From: an uncultured Latescibacterota bacterium
GTDB lineage: Bacteria; Latescibacterota; UBA2968; UBA8231
Assembly: GCA_951813615.1 (NCBI GenBank)
Contig: OX638377.1
Span: 496,001 to 560,000, forward strand
Length of the DNA stretch: 64,000 nucleotides
Direction of reading: 5' to 3'
This document shows positions 7,961 to 17,336 of the stretch, piece after piece. The stretch's first letter is position 1. The number at the start of each line of letters is the position of its first letter. The notes under the pieces are model-generated. The model did not search any database, was not told the DNA's origin, and saw nothing but the letters and a program-made list of their open reading frames with translations. The position numbers and the translations under genes are program-made.

Positions 7961-10606
7961 CTAGCGATCCGTGCCCAAGCCCGCGTACACCGTGATGAAG
8001 GACAGCAGCTCGGACGAAGCCGGCGACCCATCGAGATTGTTGCGAATCCAGCGCACGCCGACATTTGCTGTCAGAGCATAGCCTAGGTACGCGGAGTCGT
8101 TGGCGACTTGGCTGGCGAGTACCCACGTCGTGCCGTCGAGGAAGTAGCCCGAGGGCAGAGGGTCTGGTTTGGGGCGGAGGTTGTTGAACAGCTCGCACTC
8201 GGCCCCGACGATGAAGCGCATGTTGCGGTTGATGCTGCGCACGGCTTGCAGCGAGAAAATTTCCGTTAGCTCGCGGATTTTGAGCGCACTGCGCTGCGCC
8301 GGCACCCGGCTGTTGTAAAGCTGTTTCCACTTGGGCACCAAGGTCCAACTGCGAATGTGGGTGGAGTACTCGCCTTTGGTCACGATGCCCAAGAAGCTCT
8401 GGTCGCGCAACTCGCCTTCCTGATCGCCCAATTGCTGATAGAATTCGTGTTTGATCTTGGCCGTCAAGGGCAAAAAGCGGTCGTAGTGTACTTCGAGGTA
8501 CGTGGTGTTGACGAAGGCGTTGCGCGCGGGCAGGAGGTCGCGGGTAAAGACCGAGCGACCGCGCGTGCCGGGCAGGTCGCGCCACAACAGCACGTCGTCG
8601 GGAATGTCGTCTTTAACCCGGCGCGGATTGGCAATCAGCCACGCGCTGAGGTCCTTTTGGGGGAATTCCTTTTTTGCGGTCAGCAGCATATAGGCGGATT
8701 GGTTTTCCCGAGCCGTGTCTAGCAGTCGCTGGTCGAGATAGCCGACCATGACGGTCATGCGGGGCAGGATTTCGACGGCGGCATAGGTGTTAAATCCCTG
8801 GCGACCCAGCTTGTAGGGATAATCGGCTTCCCCGTCGTCTTCAAAGCGGTCGATGACGCCGTTGCTGTTCATATCCATGCCGAACAAGAACTCCGGCGGG
8901 TCCACGTCAAAGCGCAAAAACGGCTCCTCGTAGTCGGGCTGGGTGTTGAAGTTGCGGTTGAAATCCGAGATGTCGTCGTTGTCCTCGTCAATGCCCGGGA
9001 AGACCGCGGCGTCGGTCAGCAACTGCTGCCCTTGCCGGGTGTTGACGCGGCTGCCGAATGTGCGCCGCGTCCAGTCCGGCAGCTCGTCCTGATCGTCGTT
9101 GTCATCGACGAATTCGTACAGGTGCCGCTGCTCGTTATCGTAATACACGTTCCCTTCGGCGTTGGGCATAAAGGCGCGGGTGGAGTAATCCGAGTCGATG
9201 CTGAAAACCTCGGCGAAAAACGTATAGGGATAGTTGTGTTTCTGCGCGGTCGCGTACAGGGCTTGGGCCTTATTGGTGGCCAGCGTCTGATCCTTGGCCA
9301 CGTTCTCATTGGGAAAGCGGCGGTACTGAAAGTTGCGGACGAACTCGCCCCGGAAGTCAAAGCCCTGCAGGTCGGCAATGACGAGGTCGAAGCCCAACAT
9401 GCGGGTCCCGGTCGGCAGGCCGTAGCTGAACCGGTGAAATGCCTGATTCGAGCCGTCCTTGACGTTGCCGGCCGCGCGCAATACCGGCAGGAATACGGGC
9501 GTGCCGAGATTGTTGGTCTGCTTGTTGGAGGTTACTTCGACCTTGTAGTCGTTGGCTAGCACGAGGCCGATCTCAATGCGCTCAATCTCGCGGAAATCGT
9601 CGATGGCGTCTTCTATGCTCGGGGAGAAGTCTTCGATGTTGTAGGTCAGCGTGATGACATCCGTGCCGCTGGCCACAACCGCGCCGCCGCGGCGAATACC
9701 GCCTTCGACCACGGGGACGATGTCGCCGGTGTGCTCGACGCCATCGATGAAGATGCGCCAGCGCGACAGCAGTGCGCCGCCCTCGCCGTCTTCGGGCGAA
9801 TCGTCGGAAATGCGCACGACGATGGAGCGGACAAAGTCCGCGTTCATTGGGCCGCTGAGTAGACCGCTGAGCGAGTTATCTCCAAACGGCAGGTTGGAAT
9901 TGCGATGCGCGGCATTGACAAAGGTTGCACCGAGGGCGGCAAAATCCCCGACTTGTACCCGCCCCCTAGCCGCCATCAGCGCGGTGAAGGTATTGGCTTG
10001 GACGCCACCTCCGACTTCGCTAGCGGAAATTTCCCCGGTGTTGCTGACCCGCGACGACAGCATGGTCAGGGCGTACTTGTCGGTCATCAGGTCCCACTGA
10101 ATACCGTCGAAGCGCGGCTTGGAAAACGTTAGGGGAGTCAGGGTGGTGCGGATGCCGTCACCCACCATCAGGGCCGAGTGGAACTGCCCGGAATGGCTCG
10201 ACGATACGAGCAGGTTGTTGAACCACGAACGAAAGCGCGGATTTTTGGTAATGATGCTGCCGTTGTCTTCTGGGTAGTCTTCAGTCCAGTCGTACACCAG
10301 CCAGCCCTGGGTGATGTAATTGCCATACACGTCGTAGAACGGCGAGCCTTCCAAGAAGACCTCGGTGTAGCGCTCGTAGTGGTCGCGGGCGTAGTTGGAG
10401 TATTGCTCTTGCCGCCAGTCGTATAGCGAGTACAGCCGCTGCGGTAGATACCACTTGCGCACCGAGGGCACGAGGGTCGCCGGAGAGACTTCAGTGCCCG
10501 TGGTGTAATAGGGGTTGTCGTACCCAGTGGCGCGTTGGGCGCTTGCCTGTTGCGGCGCTGCCGAGGCGAATAGACAAATTAGTAGTGTGAAGATTCGATG
10601 TTTCAC
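7961..10606 (-). CDS. Large predicted outer-membrane protein, last gene of the envelope operon
   Basis: The protein is 881 residues when started at GTG 10606, which has AAAGGGA upstream and gives a clean signal peptide ('MKHRIFTLLICLFASAAPQQASAQ'). An upstream in-frame ATG at 10702 would run through a repeat element and is rejected. The middle has aspartate-rich calcium-like segments ('DDNDDQDELPDW', 'DMNSNGVIDRFEDDGEADY'). The C-terminal third alternates aromatic and polar residues like transmembrane beta strands. It is probably an outer-membrane barrel or surface protein that works with the PNGDG-module proteins encoded upstream. No named family recognised. Confidence 0.75.
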   Translation of the reverse strand: MKHRIFTLLICLFASAAPQQASAQRATGYDNPYYTTGTEVSPATLVPSVRKWYLPQRLYSLYDWRQEQYSNYARDHYERYTEVFLEGSPFYDVYGNYITQGWLVYDWTEDYPEDNGSIITKNPRFRSWFNNLLVSSSHSGQFHSALMVGDGIRTTLTPLTFSKPRFDGIQWDLMTDKYALTMLSSRVSNTGEISASEVGGGVQANTFTALMAARGRVQVGDFAALGATFVNAAHRNSNLPFGDNSLSGLLSGPMNADFVRSIVVRISDDSPEDGEGGALLSRWRIFIDGVEHTGDIVPVVEGGIRRGGAVVASGTDVITLTYNIEDFSPSIEDAIDDFREIERIEIGLVLANDYKVEVTSNKQTNNLGTPVFLPVLRAAGNVKDGSNQAFHRFSYGLPTGTRMLGFDLVIADLQGFDFRGEFVRNFQYRRFPNENVAKDQTLATNKAQALYATAQKHNYPYTFFAEVFSIDSDYSTRAFMPNAEGNVYYDNEQRHLYEFVDDNDDQDELPDWTRRTFGSRVNTRQGQQLLTDAAVFPGIDEDNDDISDFNRNFNTQPDYEEPFLRFDVDPPEFLFGMDMNSNGVIDRFEDDGEADYPYKLGRQGFNTYAAVEILPRMTVMVGYLDQRLLDTARENQSAYMLLTAKKEFPQKDLSAWLIANPRRVKDDIPDDVLLWRDLPGTRGRSVFTRDLLPARNAFVNTTYLEVHYDRFLPLTAKIKHEFYQQLGDQEGELRDQSFLGIVTKGEYSTHIRSWTLVPKWKQLYNSRVPAQRSALKIRELTEIFSLQAVRSINRNMRFIVGAECELFNNLRPKPDPLPSGYFLDGTTWVLASQVANDSAYLGYALTANVGVRWIRNNLDGSPASSELLSFITVYAGLGTDR

Positions 10607-10633
10607 GGTGATTCCCTTTGGTCTTAGTATATA

Positions 10634-10761
10634 GACGTTACGCGGTTTTATGTGGCGTCTGCCGCTTGTGGCCGCGCCTTTGGTTTTGTCATTCCCGCGC
10701 ACGATGCCCGTTAGGGGCGGGTTTTAAACCCGCCCCTAACTACACCGAACCGCGTAACGTC
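10634..10761. repeat. MITE-like element with terminal inverted repeats and an internal 31-bp palindrome
   Basis: The 13-nt ends GACGTTACGCGGT (10634-10646) and ACCGCGTAACGTC (10749-10761) are exact inverted copies. The palindrome at 10710-10740 (arms GTTAGGGGCGGGTTT) is internal. Between the left end and the palindrome runs a segment (…GTCTGCCGCTTGTGG…TTTTGTCATTCCCGCG) shared with the copies at 13168 and 47332. It sits between two operon genes. Confidence 0.75.
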
Positions 10762-10764
10762 AGG

Positions 10765-13122
10765 TCAGTAAGCAACATGCACGAGCCTATAGGCGCGGTC
10801 GGTGCGAGCGTCTGCTTCTACGGCAATGCGCAGGACGTAGATGCCGGGCGGCACTGCGCGGTCGGCGCTCCGTCCGTCCCAGACGTAGTGGCCGCGCCGT
10901 CCCGGCGAGCCTTGACTTGCGAGCTCGACTATGGGCCGGCCGTCTAGGGTGAAAACCTGTACTCGCGGTACTTGTTCGGTCTTGACGACAGTGAAATTCA
11001 GTTCGCATTGGTCGTTTGCGCCATCGCCGTTGGGGGTTATCGAGCGGGTGTACTCGACGTTGCGAATCAGCGAGCCACCGGCGACTGCTTCGGGCACGAA
11101 GACTAGATCTGCACCGAACTCGGCAGGGACGACGCCTTGGAGGTTATCTTCTGCGGCCGAGTTGGAGACGAACGCGTTGAAGACCGTGGGGCTGTGGGAC
11201 AGGCGCGCGGAAAAGGCGATGGCGACCGAATCCCGCCGGACCAGCGGTGGCGGCAGTTCCACCAAGAGCGAATCCCCTCGCAATAGGCCGGTGGCCGCGA
11301 CCTCGACTCCCCCCACGGATGCGCTGATGAAGGCGGCGTCACGACCGCTGCCGGACGGGAGCAGGATAAGCGCGCGGTCGAACCCAGCGTCTCGGCCATT
11401 AAAGCCCACCGGCGCGATGGTGTAGCGAAACGCCTGCAGGGAATCCATGAAGGCTTCGCGGGGGAAGATGCGACCCTTCAGCCCCGCGGTGATGACCGGC
11501 GCGTTGGCCACAAACGTGAGGGAGCGCAGGGAGGGGAAGACCGCTGGATCGTCGCTGATGAGCCGCACCCGCGCCCGCAGCCACTGCCGCGGCGACGGCG
11601 AGAGGAATGCCTGCCCGGAGAACCGATGGGGTTGGCTATATGCGCTCCAGGTGTCGTCGCGCACCCGTTCCTCGACGATGTCGCCGCGGTTGCGGGACTT
11701 GGCGGACTCGTAGGCTTGTTTGGTCACCTCTTTGCCGTTGGCGAGGAAGTAGCGCTTGAGGGTCTGGAAGCCATTGCCGGTCTGGGTTTCCACTTCGATG
11801 CGCGTTCCGGGCGGCAGGTCGGCATCCCATTCGACAAAGCGCATGCTGCGGGCGCCGCCGAGGGAAATATCCTCGGACTCCAACTCGACTTGCACGGGAT
11901 AGCCCTCGCTGTGGAAGACGAAGAGTTGGGCGGCGCGGTGGAACTGCTGCGGCCGCGTCACGCGCCACAACAGCAGCCGCAGCGCACGCGGCTCAAACTG
12001 GAAGTCGAACAAATAGCGGCCGGAGTTGGCTACGGACGACAGCAACTCATAGTGGAAGGGGCCTTCGACTACCGGATCGGCGCTGTTGCTAGGGGTACCG
12101 TCGGAGGCGAAGAAGTCGAAACTGGGCCAACTGCCCTGCTTGTCGCGCTGGAAGCCGTAGAGGAATGGGCCGCGGCCGGAGACGATCGGCAGCCAGATGA
12201 GGCGATCAACGCGAAAGACGTTGCCGAAATCGACGACGGACCAGACGCCTGAGTCGCGCCAGTTGCCCTTGTCGGAGCCCTCGATATTCCACCCGCGAAA
12301 TCCCACGTCTTGGTCGATGAGGGCCTCGGCCCCGCTGCCCTTGCCGCACCCCGGGCAGTCGCGGTGCTTGGACGTCCACGTCCGCCCTCCCCAGTGTTCG
12401 GTGCGATCCTCGACCTGCACCATGGAGGCGAGGTTGAAGCCAATGCCGTCCACCTCTATTTCGGCGAGCGCGGCATCGGGCGTTGCGCCGGCCGCTTCAA
12501 AGCGCACGAAGCGCACGATGTCGAAGTCGAGGATTTCGTCCGGGCTCAGGTGCTCGCCTGTGGCCGAGGCGAGGCCGGTCGTGGTGAGGTCGAACTCGAC
12601 TAGGGATTCGGTGTTGTTGTTGATTGGCCGGCCCAGCCGGCGATAGACGATGCGCTTGGCCCGGCCGCCGAAGACCGGAATGCCTGGGCTGACGTACACC
12701 GAGAAAAAGTTAAAGGGCTTGGCCCCCTCGCGGTCGGGAAAGCGGACGCGCACTTTATCCGCGACGACGGAGCGTCCCAAATCTAGCTCCAGCCACCACG
12801 ACTGCACTGGGGTGTCCGGGTCGGGTTTCCACCAAGTGTTGGGGTCTTGGTCGCCGGCTAGGTCGGCCTGCTGCTGGTTGGAGGGTGTGCGCGCAAAGCG
12901 CTGCCCGTATTCGCCGATGGGCTTGCCGGAAAATTCGCGGGCGTTGGCTACTGCGTTGAACCGTTGGTCAAAGCGCTTCACTTTGATGCCTTGCGGTCGG
13001 ACTTCCACTAGCCCCTGTGGATGAGCCCAAGAAGCGAAGTCAGACCCGGTAAAGCTCAGGTTTTGGCTGTTCGCCGCGCCTGCGAGCAAGAGGGAAGCAA
13101 CTGCTAGTTGTAGAGTTTTCAT
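10765..13122 (-). CDS. Secreted discoidin-like protein with FlgD-Ig-like 'PNGDG' C-terminal module
   Basis: 785 residues from ATG 13122 (GAGGG site upstream; signal peptide 'MKTLQLAVASLLLAGAANSQ'). Two regions resemble F5/8-type C (discoidin) beta-sandwiches: ~residues 95-225 ('DPNTWWKPD...WWLELDLGRSVVADKVRVRFP') and ~265-360 ('ALIDQD...WSVVDFGNVFRVDRLIWLP'). A CPGC motif lies between them. The C-terminus has 'RSITPNGDGANDQCELNF', 'VQVFTLDGRPI', 'VPPGIYVLRI' and ends in HVAY, like FlgD Ig-like or gliding-type end modules. It is related in architecture to the next two genes and is likely surface-exposed, binding glycans or partner proteins. Confidence 0.82.
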   Translation of the reverse strand: MKTLQLAVASLLLAGAANSQNLSFTGSDFASWAHPQGLVEVRPQGIKVKRFDQRFNAVANAREFSGKPIGEYGQRFARTPSNQQQADLAGDQDPNTWWKPDPDTPVQSWWLELDLGRSVVADKVRVRFPDREGAKPFNFFSVYVSPGIPVFGGRAKRIVYRRLGRPINNNTESLVEFDLTTTGLASATGEHLSPDEILDFDIVRFVRFEAAGATPDAALAEIEVDGIGFNLASMVQVEDRTEHWGGRTWTSKHRDCPGCGKGSGAEALIDQDVGFRGWNIEGSDKGNWRDSGVWSVVDFGNVFRVDRLIWLPIVSGRGPFLYGFQRDKQGSWPSFDFFASDGTPSNSADPVVEGPFHYELLSSVANSGRYLFDFQFEPRALRLLLWRVTRPQQFHRAAQLFVFHSEGYPVQVELESEDISLGGARSMRFVEWDADLPPGTRIEVETQTGNGFQTLKRYFLANGKEVTKQAYESAKSRNRGDIVEERVRDDTWSAYSQPHRFSGQAFLSPSPRQWLRARVRLISDDPAVFPSLRSLTFVANAPVITAGLKGRIFPREAFMDSLQAFRYTIAPVGFNGRDAGFDRALILLPSGSGRDAAFISASVGGVEVAATGLLRGDSLLVELPPPLVRRDSVAIAFSARLSHSPTVFNAFVSNSAAEDNLQGVVPAEFGADLVFVPEAVAGGSLIRNVEYTRSITPNGDGANDQCELNFTVVKTEQVPRVQVFTLDGRPIVELASQGSPGRRGHYVWDGRSADRAVPPGIYVLRIAVEADARTDRAYRLVHVAY

Positions 13123-13167
13123 GTCGCCCTCATTGGTATGTGACAACCAATTCGTAGATTCCTAACA

Positions 13168-13278
13168 GATGTTACGTAGTCTTATGTAGCGTCTGCCTTT
13201 TGCGGCCTCGCCTTTGGTTTTGTCATTCCCGCGCAAACGGGAATCCGGTGTAGGGGCGACTCTTAGAGTCGCCCCTAC
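13168..13278. repeat. Second MITE-like copy, right end degraded
   Basis: It starts GATGTTACGTAGT and continues with the same internal segment as the 10634 copy (CTTATGTAGCGTCTGCC...TTTTGTCATTCCCGCG). A small ATTCCCGCGCAAACGGGAAT palindrome follows, then a 29-bp palindrome at 13250-13278 with arms GTAGGGGCGACTCT. No matching right terminal repeat is seen. Confidence 0.7.
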
Positions 13279-13293
13279 CAATTCGCAATTCCA

Positions 13294-15333
13294 TCAGTAC
13301 GCGACCCCGACCGCTGCCATGCGGGCAAACGCACCGCGATCGACCGCGACCGCGACGCGGATTAGGTACAGCCCTGGGGGCACGAGTTTTCCCCGCTCGT
13401 CCCGCGCATCCCATCGCAGCGCGTACGGCCCGGCTGTGGCTTGTGCGTCCAAGATTGCGGCACAGCGACGACCGCTCAGGTCGAGTGCCTCTACTTGCAA
13501 CGTGCCCCCAGCGACGCCGAATAAGTCGAACCCAATGGAAATATGCTCGTTGGTGCCATCGCCGTTGGGCGTGACCACGGGCGCGGACAGTCCAATCGCC
13601 CCAAGAATGCCTAGGGCCTCGTCGCTGGAGACGACTTGGATGCTGTTGCTGGCCACGTCGGCGTGGGCGTCTCCGGCTTCGATGGATTGCGGCAAGCTAG
13701 CGGCTGAGGTGTTAAATAGGCGGCTGGCCAAAAAGACCGAGGGCTGGAAGACCGCGCTTTGAAAGCGCACGCGAAACGCCTTGTCTTCTTGGAACGCCGT
13801 GGGAAAGGTGAAGCGCAAGCGCTCGTCGCTGGCGGCGAGAGAAAAATCCTCGCCCTCGGTCGCCGGCTGGTCGTCGATGGTCAGGTCGAGGAAGTGGGTG
13901 CCCGGAGGAACTTCTAACTCGATGCCGTCGAACCCCGCGCGGTCGGTTGTGCCGGCTTCGGTGCGAATGTGATAGGCAAAGCGCTGGGCGACTCCGAGGG
14001 GTACCTCGACGGCACCGTCCGCACCGGTGCGCCCGTCGAGGGCAATTTCCGCCAGCGCGCGGTCGGCCAACAGCGGCGATACTTCAAAAGCCAAGCTGTC
14101 GAGCACGCCAAAGGCCAGCGGGTCTTCGGTGGTAATGGTAAAGCGAAACTGGAGGAACTCAGCCCCGTCAGAAGAGCGAATCTCGTCGCCCGACGCTTGG
14201 TAATTGACCGACCAGTTGTTCCAGTTTTCTATGTCGTCGTCGCGCTTGGCGCGGAAGCCGGCGATGCCTTCGGAGAATCGCTCTACTACCCTCGGCGAGT
14301 CGAAATACGTCTTCTCATCGACCTCCACCAGCCGGCCGAGATCGTCGAAGATGAAGTACGTCTTGGGATTGTCGTCGAAACCAGCGCGGGTCTGCAAGTT
14401 TAGCTGCACCGGTGCGGCCAGGTCGGCTGTGATCGCGCCAGAAGGCAATAGGCGATAGCGGGTGAATTTCCACGTGACCTGTCCCAAGCTCACAGCTTGG
14501 CCAAAAGAATGGGGCGCGGAGATGTAGCGGGCCTCTTGGGGGTAGCCGCGGCCAAAGACTTCGATTTCGGCCAGCAAGGTCGTGGTGGAAGTCTCCCCGA
14601 ACTTGAAGCGGAGAAAGCGGGTAAAGCGCAGGTCTGTTGCGAGGGAGACGACGCTGATGTTGTTGGCAAAGGTGCTGGCGAGAATCTCGTCGAGGGGGTG
14701 GTACCCCGACGATCCAGTCGATGAAGTCTCGTCCTCAAAGATCAGCCATTCGACCGGCACGTTCGTCCGGCTGACTTCGTAGGCGCGGGCGAACAGTTCG
14801 CGCTGTCGCTGGTTGTCGCTGGTCAGCCCGGTCTGCGGCGGAAAGAACACGATGCTGTCGACGGGTACTGGCACGCCCAAGTCGAGCGTGATGAACTGCG
14901 CGCTGTTGGGGCGGCCATCGGCCCGCGCCCTGTGGGCAAAGGCCGCGGTTAGTTTGTCGCCGTCGACGAGCCCGCGCATGACCTCTGCGGCTAAGGCGTT
15001 GGCACCGCCCCCCTGCCACAGACGCGGGTGCCACCCAACTTCTAAGGTGTCGGCCTCGATCTGGCGCGGCCCCTTGTGCAAACTCCAGCGATAGCCAAAG
15101 AGGTTGCGCTGGGTCGTGGCAATGCCGGTGCGCACGAGTTGGCGAGTAACCGTGTGGCCCAGGGGAATCGCCCTCGGCTGAATCGCCCCGGCGTGCGCGG
15201 AGTCGTCGAGGGCAATCCAGCGCTCCACGGCTGCAGCCCAAGGCTCGCCGCCCGCACCTCCTACTACCCAAGCCGAGGGCGTCTGTGCTACCGCTTGGCC
15301 GCTGAGGGCGAGGAGCAGCACCAGCCACCGCAT
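13294..15333 (-). CDS. Secreted discoidin-like protein with 'PNGDG' C-terminal module (second paralog)
   Basis: 679 residues from ATG 15333, chosen because it begins a signal peptide ('MRWLVLLLALSGQAVAQ') and lies 14 nt after the upstream gene; the longer frame to 15468 overlaps that gene and is arginine-rich out-of-frame noise. It has a discoidin-like region ('GLVDGDKLTAAFAHRA...FITLDLGVPVPVDSIVFFPP'), an Ig-like middle, and the C-terminal module 'SAPVVTPNGDGTNEHISIGF', 'ALDLSGRRC', 'VPPGLYLIRVAV', ending AVGVAY. It shares its architecture and last residues with its neighbours, suggesting duplication followed by divergence within one operon. Confidence 0.82.
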   Translation of the reverse strand: MRWLVLLLALSGQAVAQTPSAWVVGGAGGEPWAAAVERWIALDDSAHAGAIQPRAIPLGHTVTRQLVRTGIATTQRNLFGYRWSLHKGPRQIEADTLEVGWHPRLWQGGGANALAAEVMRGLVDGDKLTAAFAHRARADGRPNSAQFITLDLGVPVPVDSIVFFPPQTGLTSDNQRQRELFARAYEVSRTNVPVEWLIFEDETSSTGSSGYHPLDEILASTFANNISVVSLATDLRFTRFLRFKFGETSTTTLLAEIEVFGRGYPQEARYISAPHSFGQAVSLGQVTWKFTRYRLLPSGAITADLAAPVQLNLQTRAGFDDNPKTYFIFDDLGRLVEVDEKTYFDSPRVVERFSEGIAGFRAKRDDDIENWNNWSVNYQASGDEIRSSDGAEFLQFRFTITTEDPLAFGVLDSLAFEVSPLLADRALAEIALDGRTGADGAVEVPLGVAQRFAYHIRTEAGTTDRAGFDGIELEVPPGTHFLDLTIDDQPATEGEDFSLAASDERLRFTFPTAFQEDKAFRVRFQSAVFQPSVFLASRLFNTSAASLPQSIEAGDAHADVASNSIQVVSSDEALGILGAIGLSAPVVTPNGDGTNEHISIGFDLFGVAGGTLQVEALDLSGRRCAAILDAQATAGPYALRWDARDERGKLVPPGLYLIRVAVAVDRGAFARMAAVGVAY

Positions 15334-15347
15334 GTTACTCGGAGCGG

Positions 15348-17336
15348 TCAATAGGCTACCCCTATCGATTCTACTGCGGCAAACACGTCGAAGTCGGCTT
15401 CCACGCCGACGCGGCAGAGGTACAGGCCTGGGGGCACCAAGCTGCCCTGTTCGTCGCGGCCATCCCAACTTTCGGAGTAAAAACCAGCCGATCGCGGTTG
15501 GGAGACTAGCTGGCGCACCCGGCGTCCGCTGAGGTCGAAAATCTCGACTGCCACCGCCGTATCCGCAGCAAACTGGGACAACACGAGGTCAATGGCGACG
15601 GCATCGTTGCGTCCGTCCCCATTGGGCGAGATGATGGCTGTTGAAAGCGATACTTGCAATTCGGGCTGAGCCTGAGTCGCAAAGGCATTGGTCGCGTTCG
15701 TGCCCACTAATTCGCTGGCATTGCCCGGGGCGATGGGATGCGGCGGGACGTTTCCCGCGCCGAGGAGATAGGCATTGATCGGGGTATTGTGTACCAGTGG
15801 CCGCAGGCGGAAGGTAATCCGCAGGGGCTGGTTGTTGTCCGCGGCGACGGGCGCAAAGAACACGTCAAAGCCGCTCTCGGTTGCCGCCCATTCAAAGTCT
15901 GCTAGGTCCGCGAGGGGGTCGCCCACTTGCAGGCTCTCGAATACCGGCGCTGGAAACGCCTCAATGCGGACGCCGTGATACCCAGCCACGCCGGCTGCAA
16001 ACTCGGTGCGAATGTCATAGGTAAAGGTCGTGTCGATACCCCCTGCGACTTCGAGCAGGCCGCTGGCGGGAAAGGGATCGGTAACAAGGGCTACCTCGCC
16101 GACGGCCTCGCTGACCAGCCCGGGCGAAAACTCGACCTGAAAGGTGTCGATGCGCACGGCGTTTTCCGCGTCGCCGTCGAAGAAGATGCGAAACTGCATG
16201 AATTCCCTCGGGCTGGGCAGTCCTACGGGCACTTCGATTGTGCCCGTGCCAGTAATGTGCGTACTCGGTGACCACGCGCTCCAGTTGTTCACGTCGTCGC
16301 GGATGTCGCCCTTGACGAAATCGCGCACCGGCCCTTGCTCCTCGACTGGCAGGTTGAGATAGGCGGCCCGGTCCAGCTCCTCTAACAGTTCGCCGGTGTC
16401 TGGGTCTTGGCGGAACAGGGTGCGTCGCGGCAGATTGGTGTTGTATTCGGCTGCTGGCACTTCTTCTTGGCGGCCCGTGTCGCGATCGCGGCGAAAGTAC
16501 GCCAGCGGGCTGTCGTCGGCCCCGGTCCGCATCTGGATCGCCGCGGTCGCGTCCCCGGTCGTTCCGAGTTTCGTGGTGTGTACGCGCAAGCGGCCGTAGT
16601 TGACCGGACCGCCAAAGGAGTGCAGAACCGACTCGTAGCTAGCAACTGGCACAAAGCCTTGCCCGTAGATTTCAAACTCCGCGATGTTGAACACCGTCTT
16701 CGACAACACGAGTAACTGGAGGAAGCGGCCCTGCAAGGGAGCAAATTCAATATCGACGGTGGATTCGCGGTTGACTTCTACCCGCCGCAAAACCTCGTAT
16801 TGCGGCCGGTTGATGTTGTTGAAGTTTTCGCCGTCGTTGATTCGCAGTTCAAAGGCTTTGACAAAGGCGTCGTCGTCGGGAGCGGGAAAGAAGCGAATGC
16901 GGTTGACTGGAAAAGGCGCACCCAAATCCCAGAAGAACGTCGCCCCGGCTTGGCTTTGTGCAGTCTTGAACACGCCCGACGAGGAGGTCGCTGGATCGCC
17001 GTCGATCAGGTCGAGGGGGCCGGAGACTTGGTTGAAGAAGCCGTCGTTAGACCATGCCCGCGGCTGGCCACCGAGGATGAAGTTGCGGGGTTGGCCGTTG
17101 AGAAAGCGTTGGCCCGAAGCGCGGAGCAACTCAATGAGGTTTTCCCCGGCTTGGAGCTTTAGGGGCTGCAGGGCACCGTCAACATCTAGCGCACCGATTT
17201 GCGTCTCGGCCTGTGAGACCCACGCAAGCCCTCCTTTGCCGATGTGCCACACCTCGACTTGCGCATCGCTTGGCGCTAGCCCCCCAAGCACCAGTAGGAC
17301 GGCGCCGACGAGAGATCTAGGCGCGCGGCCGGTCAT
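15348..17336 (-). CDS. Secreted discoidin-like protein with 'PNGDG' C-terminal module (third paralog)
   Basis: 662 residues with a signal peptide ('…LVGAVLLVLGGLAPSDAQ'). A discoidin-like segment ('DLIDGDPATSSSGVFKTA...FFWDLGAPFPVNRIRFFP') is followed by 'VEFEIYGQGFVPVASY'-type sequence and Ig-like stretches. The C-terminal module reads 'STAIISPNGDGRNDAVAIDL', 'VEIFDLSGRRV', 'LVPPGLYLCRV' and ends SIGVAY. The start overlaps the stop of the upstream lipoprotein gene by one nucleotide (TGATG), so translation is probably coupled. The best guess is a structural or binding component of a surface complex; no enzymatic motif is seen. Confidence 0.82.
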   Translation of the reverse strand: MTGRAPRSLVGAVLLVLGGLAPSDAQVEVWHIGKGGLAWVSQAETQIGALDVDGALQPLKLQAGENLIELLRASGQRFLNGQPRNFILGGQPRAWSNDGFFNQVSGPLDLIDGDPATSSSGVFKTAQSQAGATFFWDLGAPFPVNRIRFFPAPDDDAFVKAFELRINDGENFNNINRPQYEVLRRVEVNRESTVDIEFAPLQGRFLQLLVLSKTVFNIAEFEIYGQGFVPVASYESVLHSFGGPVNYGRLRVHTTKLGTTGDATAAIQMRTGADDSPLAYFRRDRDTGRQEEVPAAEYNTNLPRRTLFRQDPDTGELLEELDRAAYLNLPVEEQGPVRDFVKGDIRDDVNNWSAWSPSTHITGTGTIEVPVGLPSPREFMQFRIFFDGDAENAVRIDTFQVEFSPGLVSEAVGEVALVTDPFPASGLLEVAGGIDTTFTYDIRTEFAAGVAGYHGVRIEAFPAPVFESLQVGDPLADLADFEWAATESGFDVFFAPVAADNNQPLRITFRLRPLVHNTPINAYLLGAGNVPPHPIAPGNASELVGTNATNAFATQAQPELQVSLSTAIISPNGDGRNDAVAIDLVLSQFAADTAVAVEIFDLSGRRVRQLVSQPRSAGFYSESWDGRDEQGSLVPPGLYLCRVGVEADFDVFAAVESIGVAY

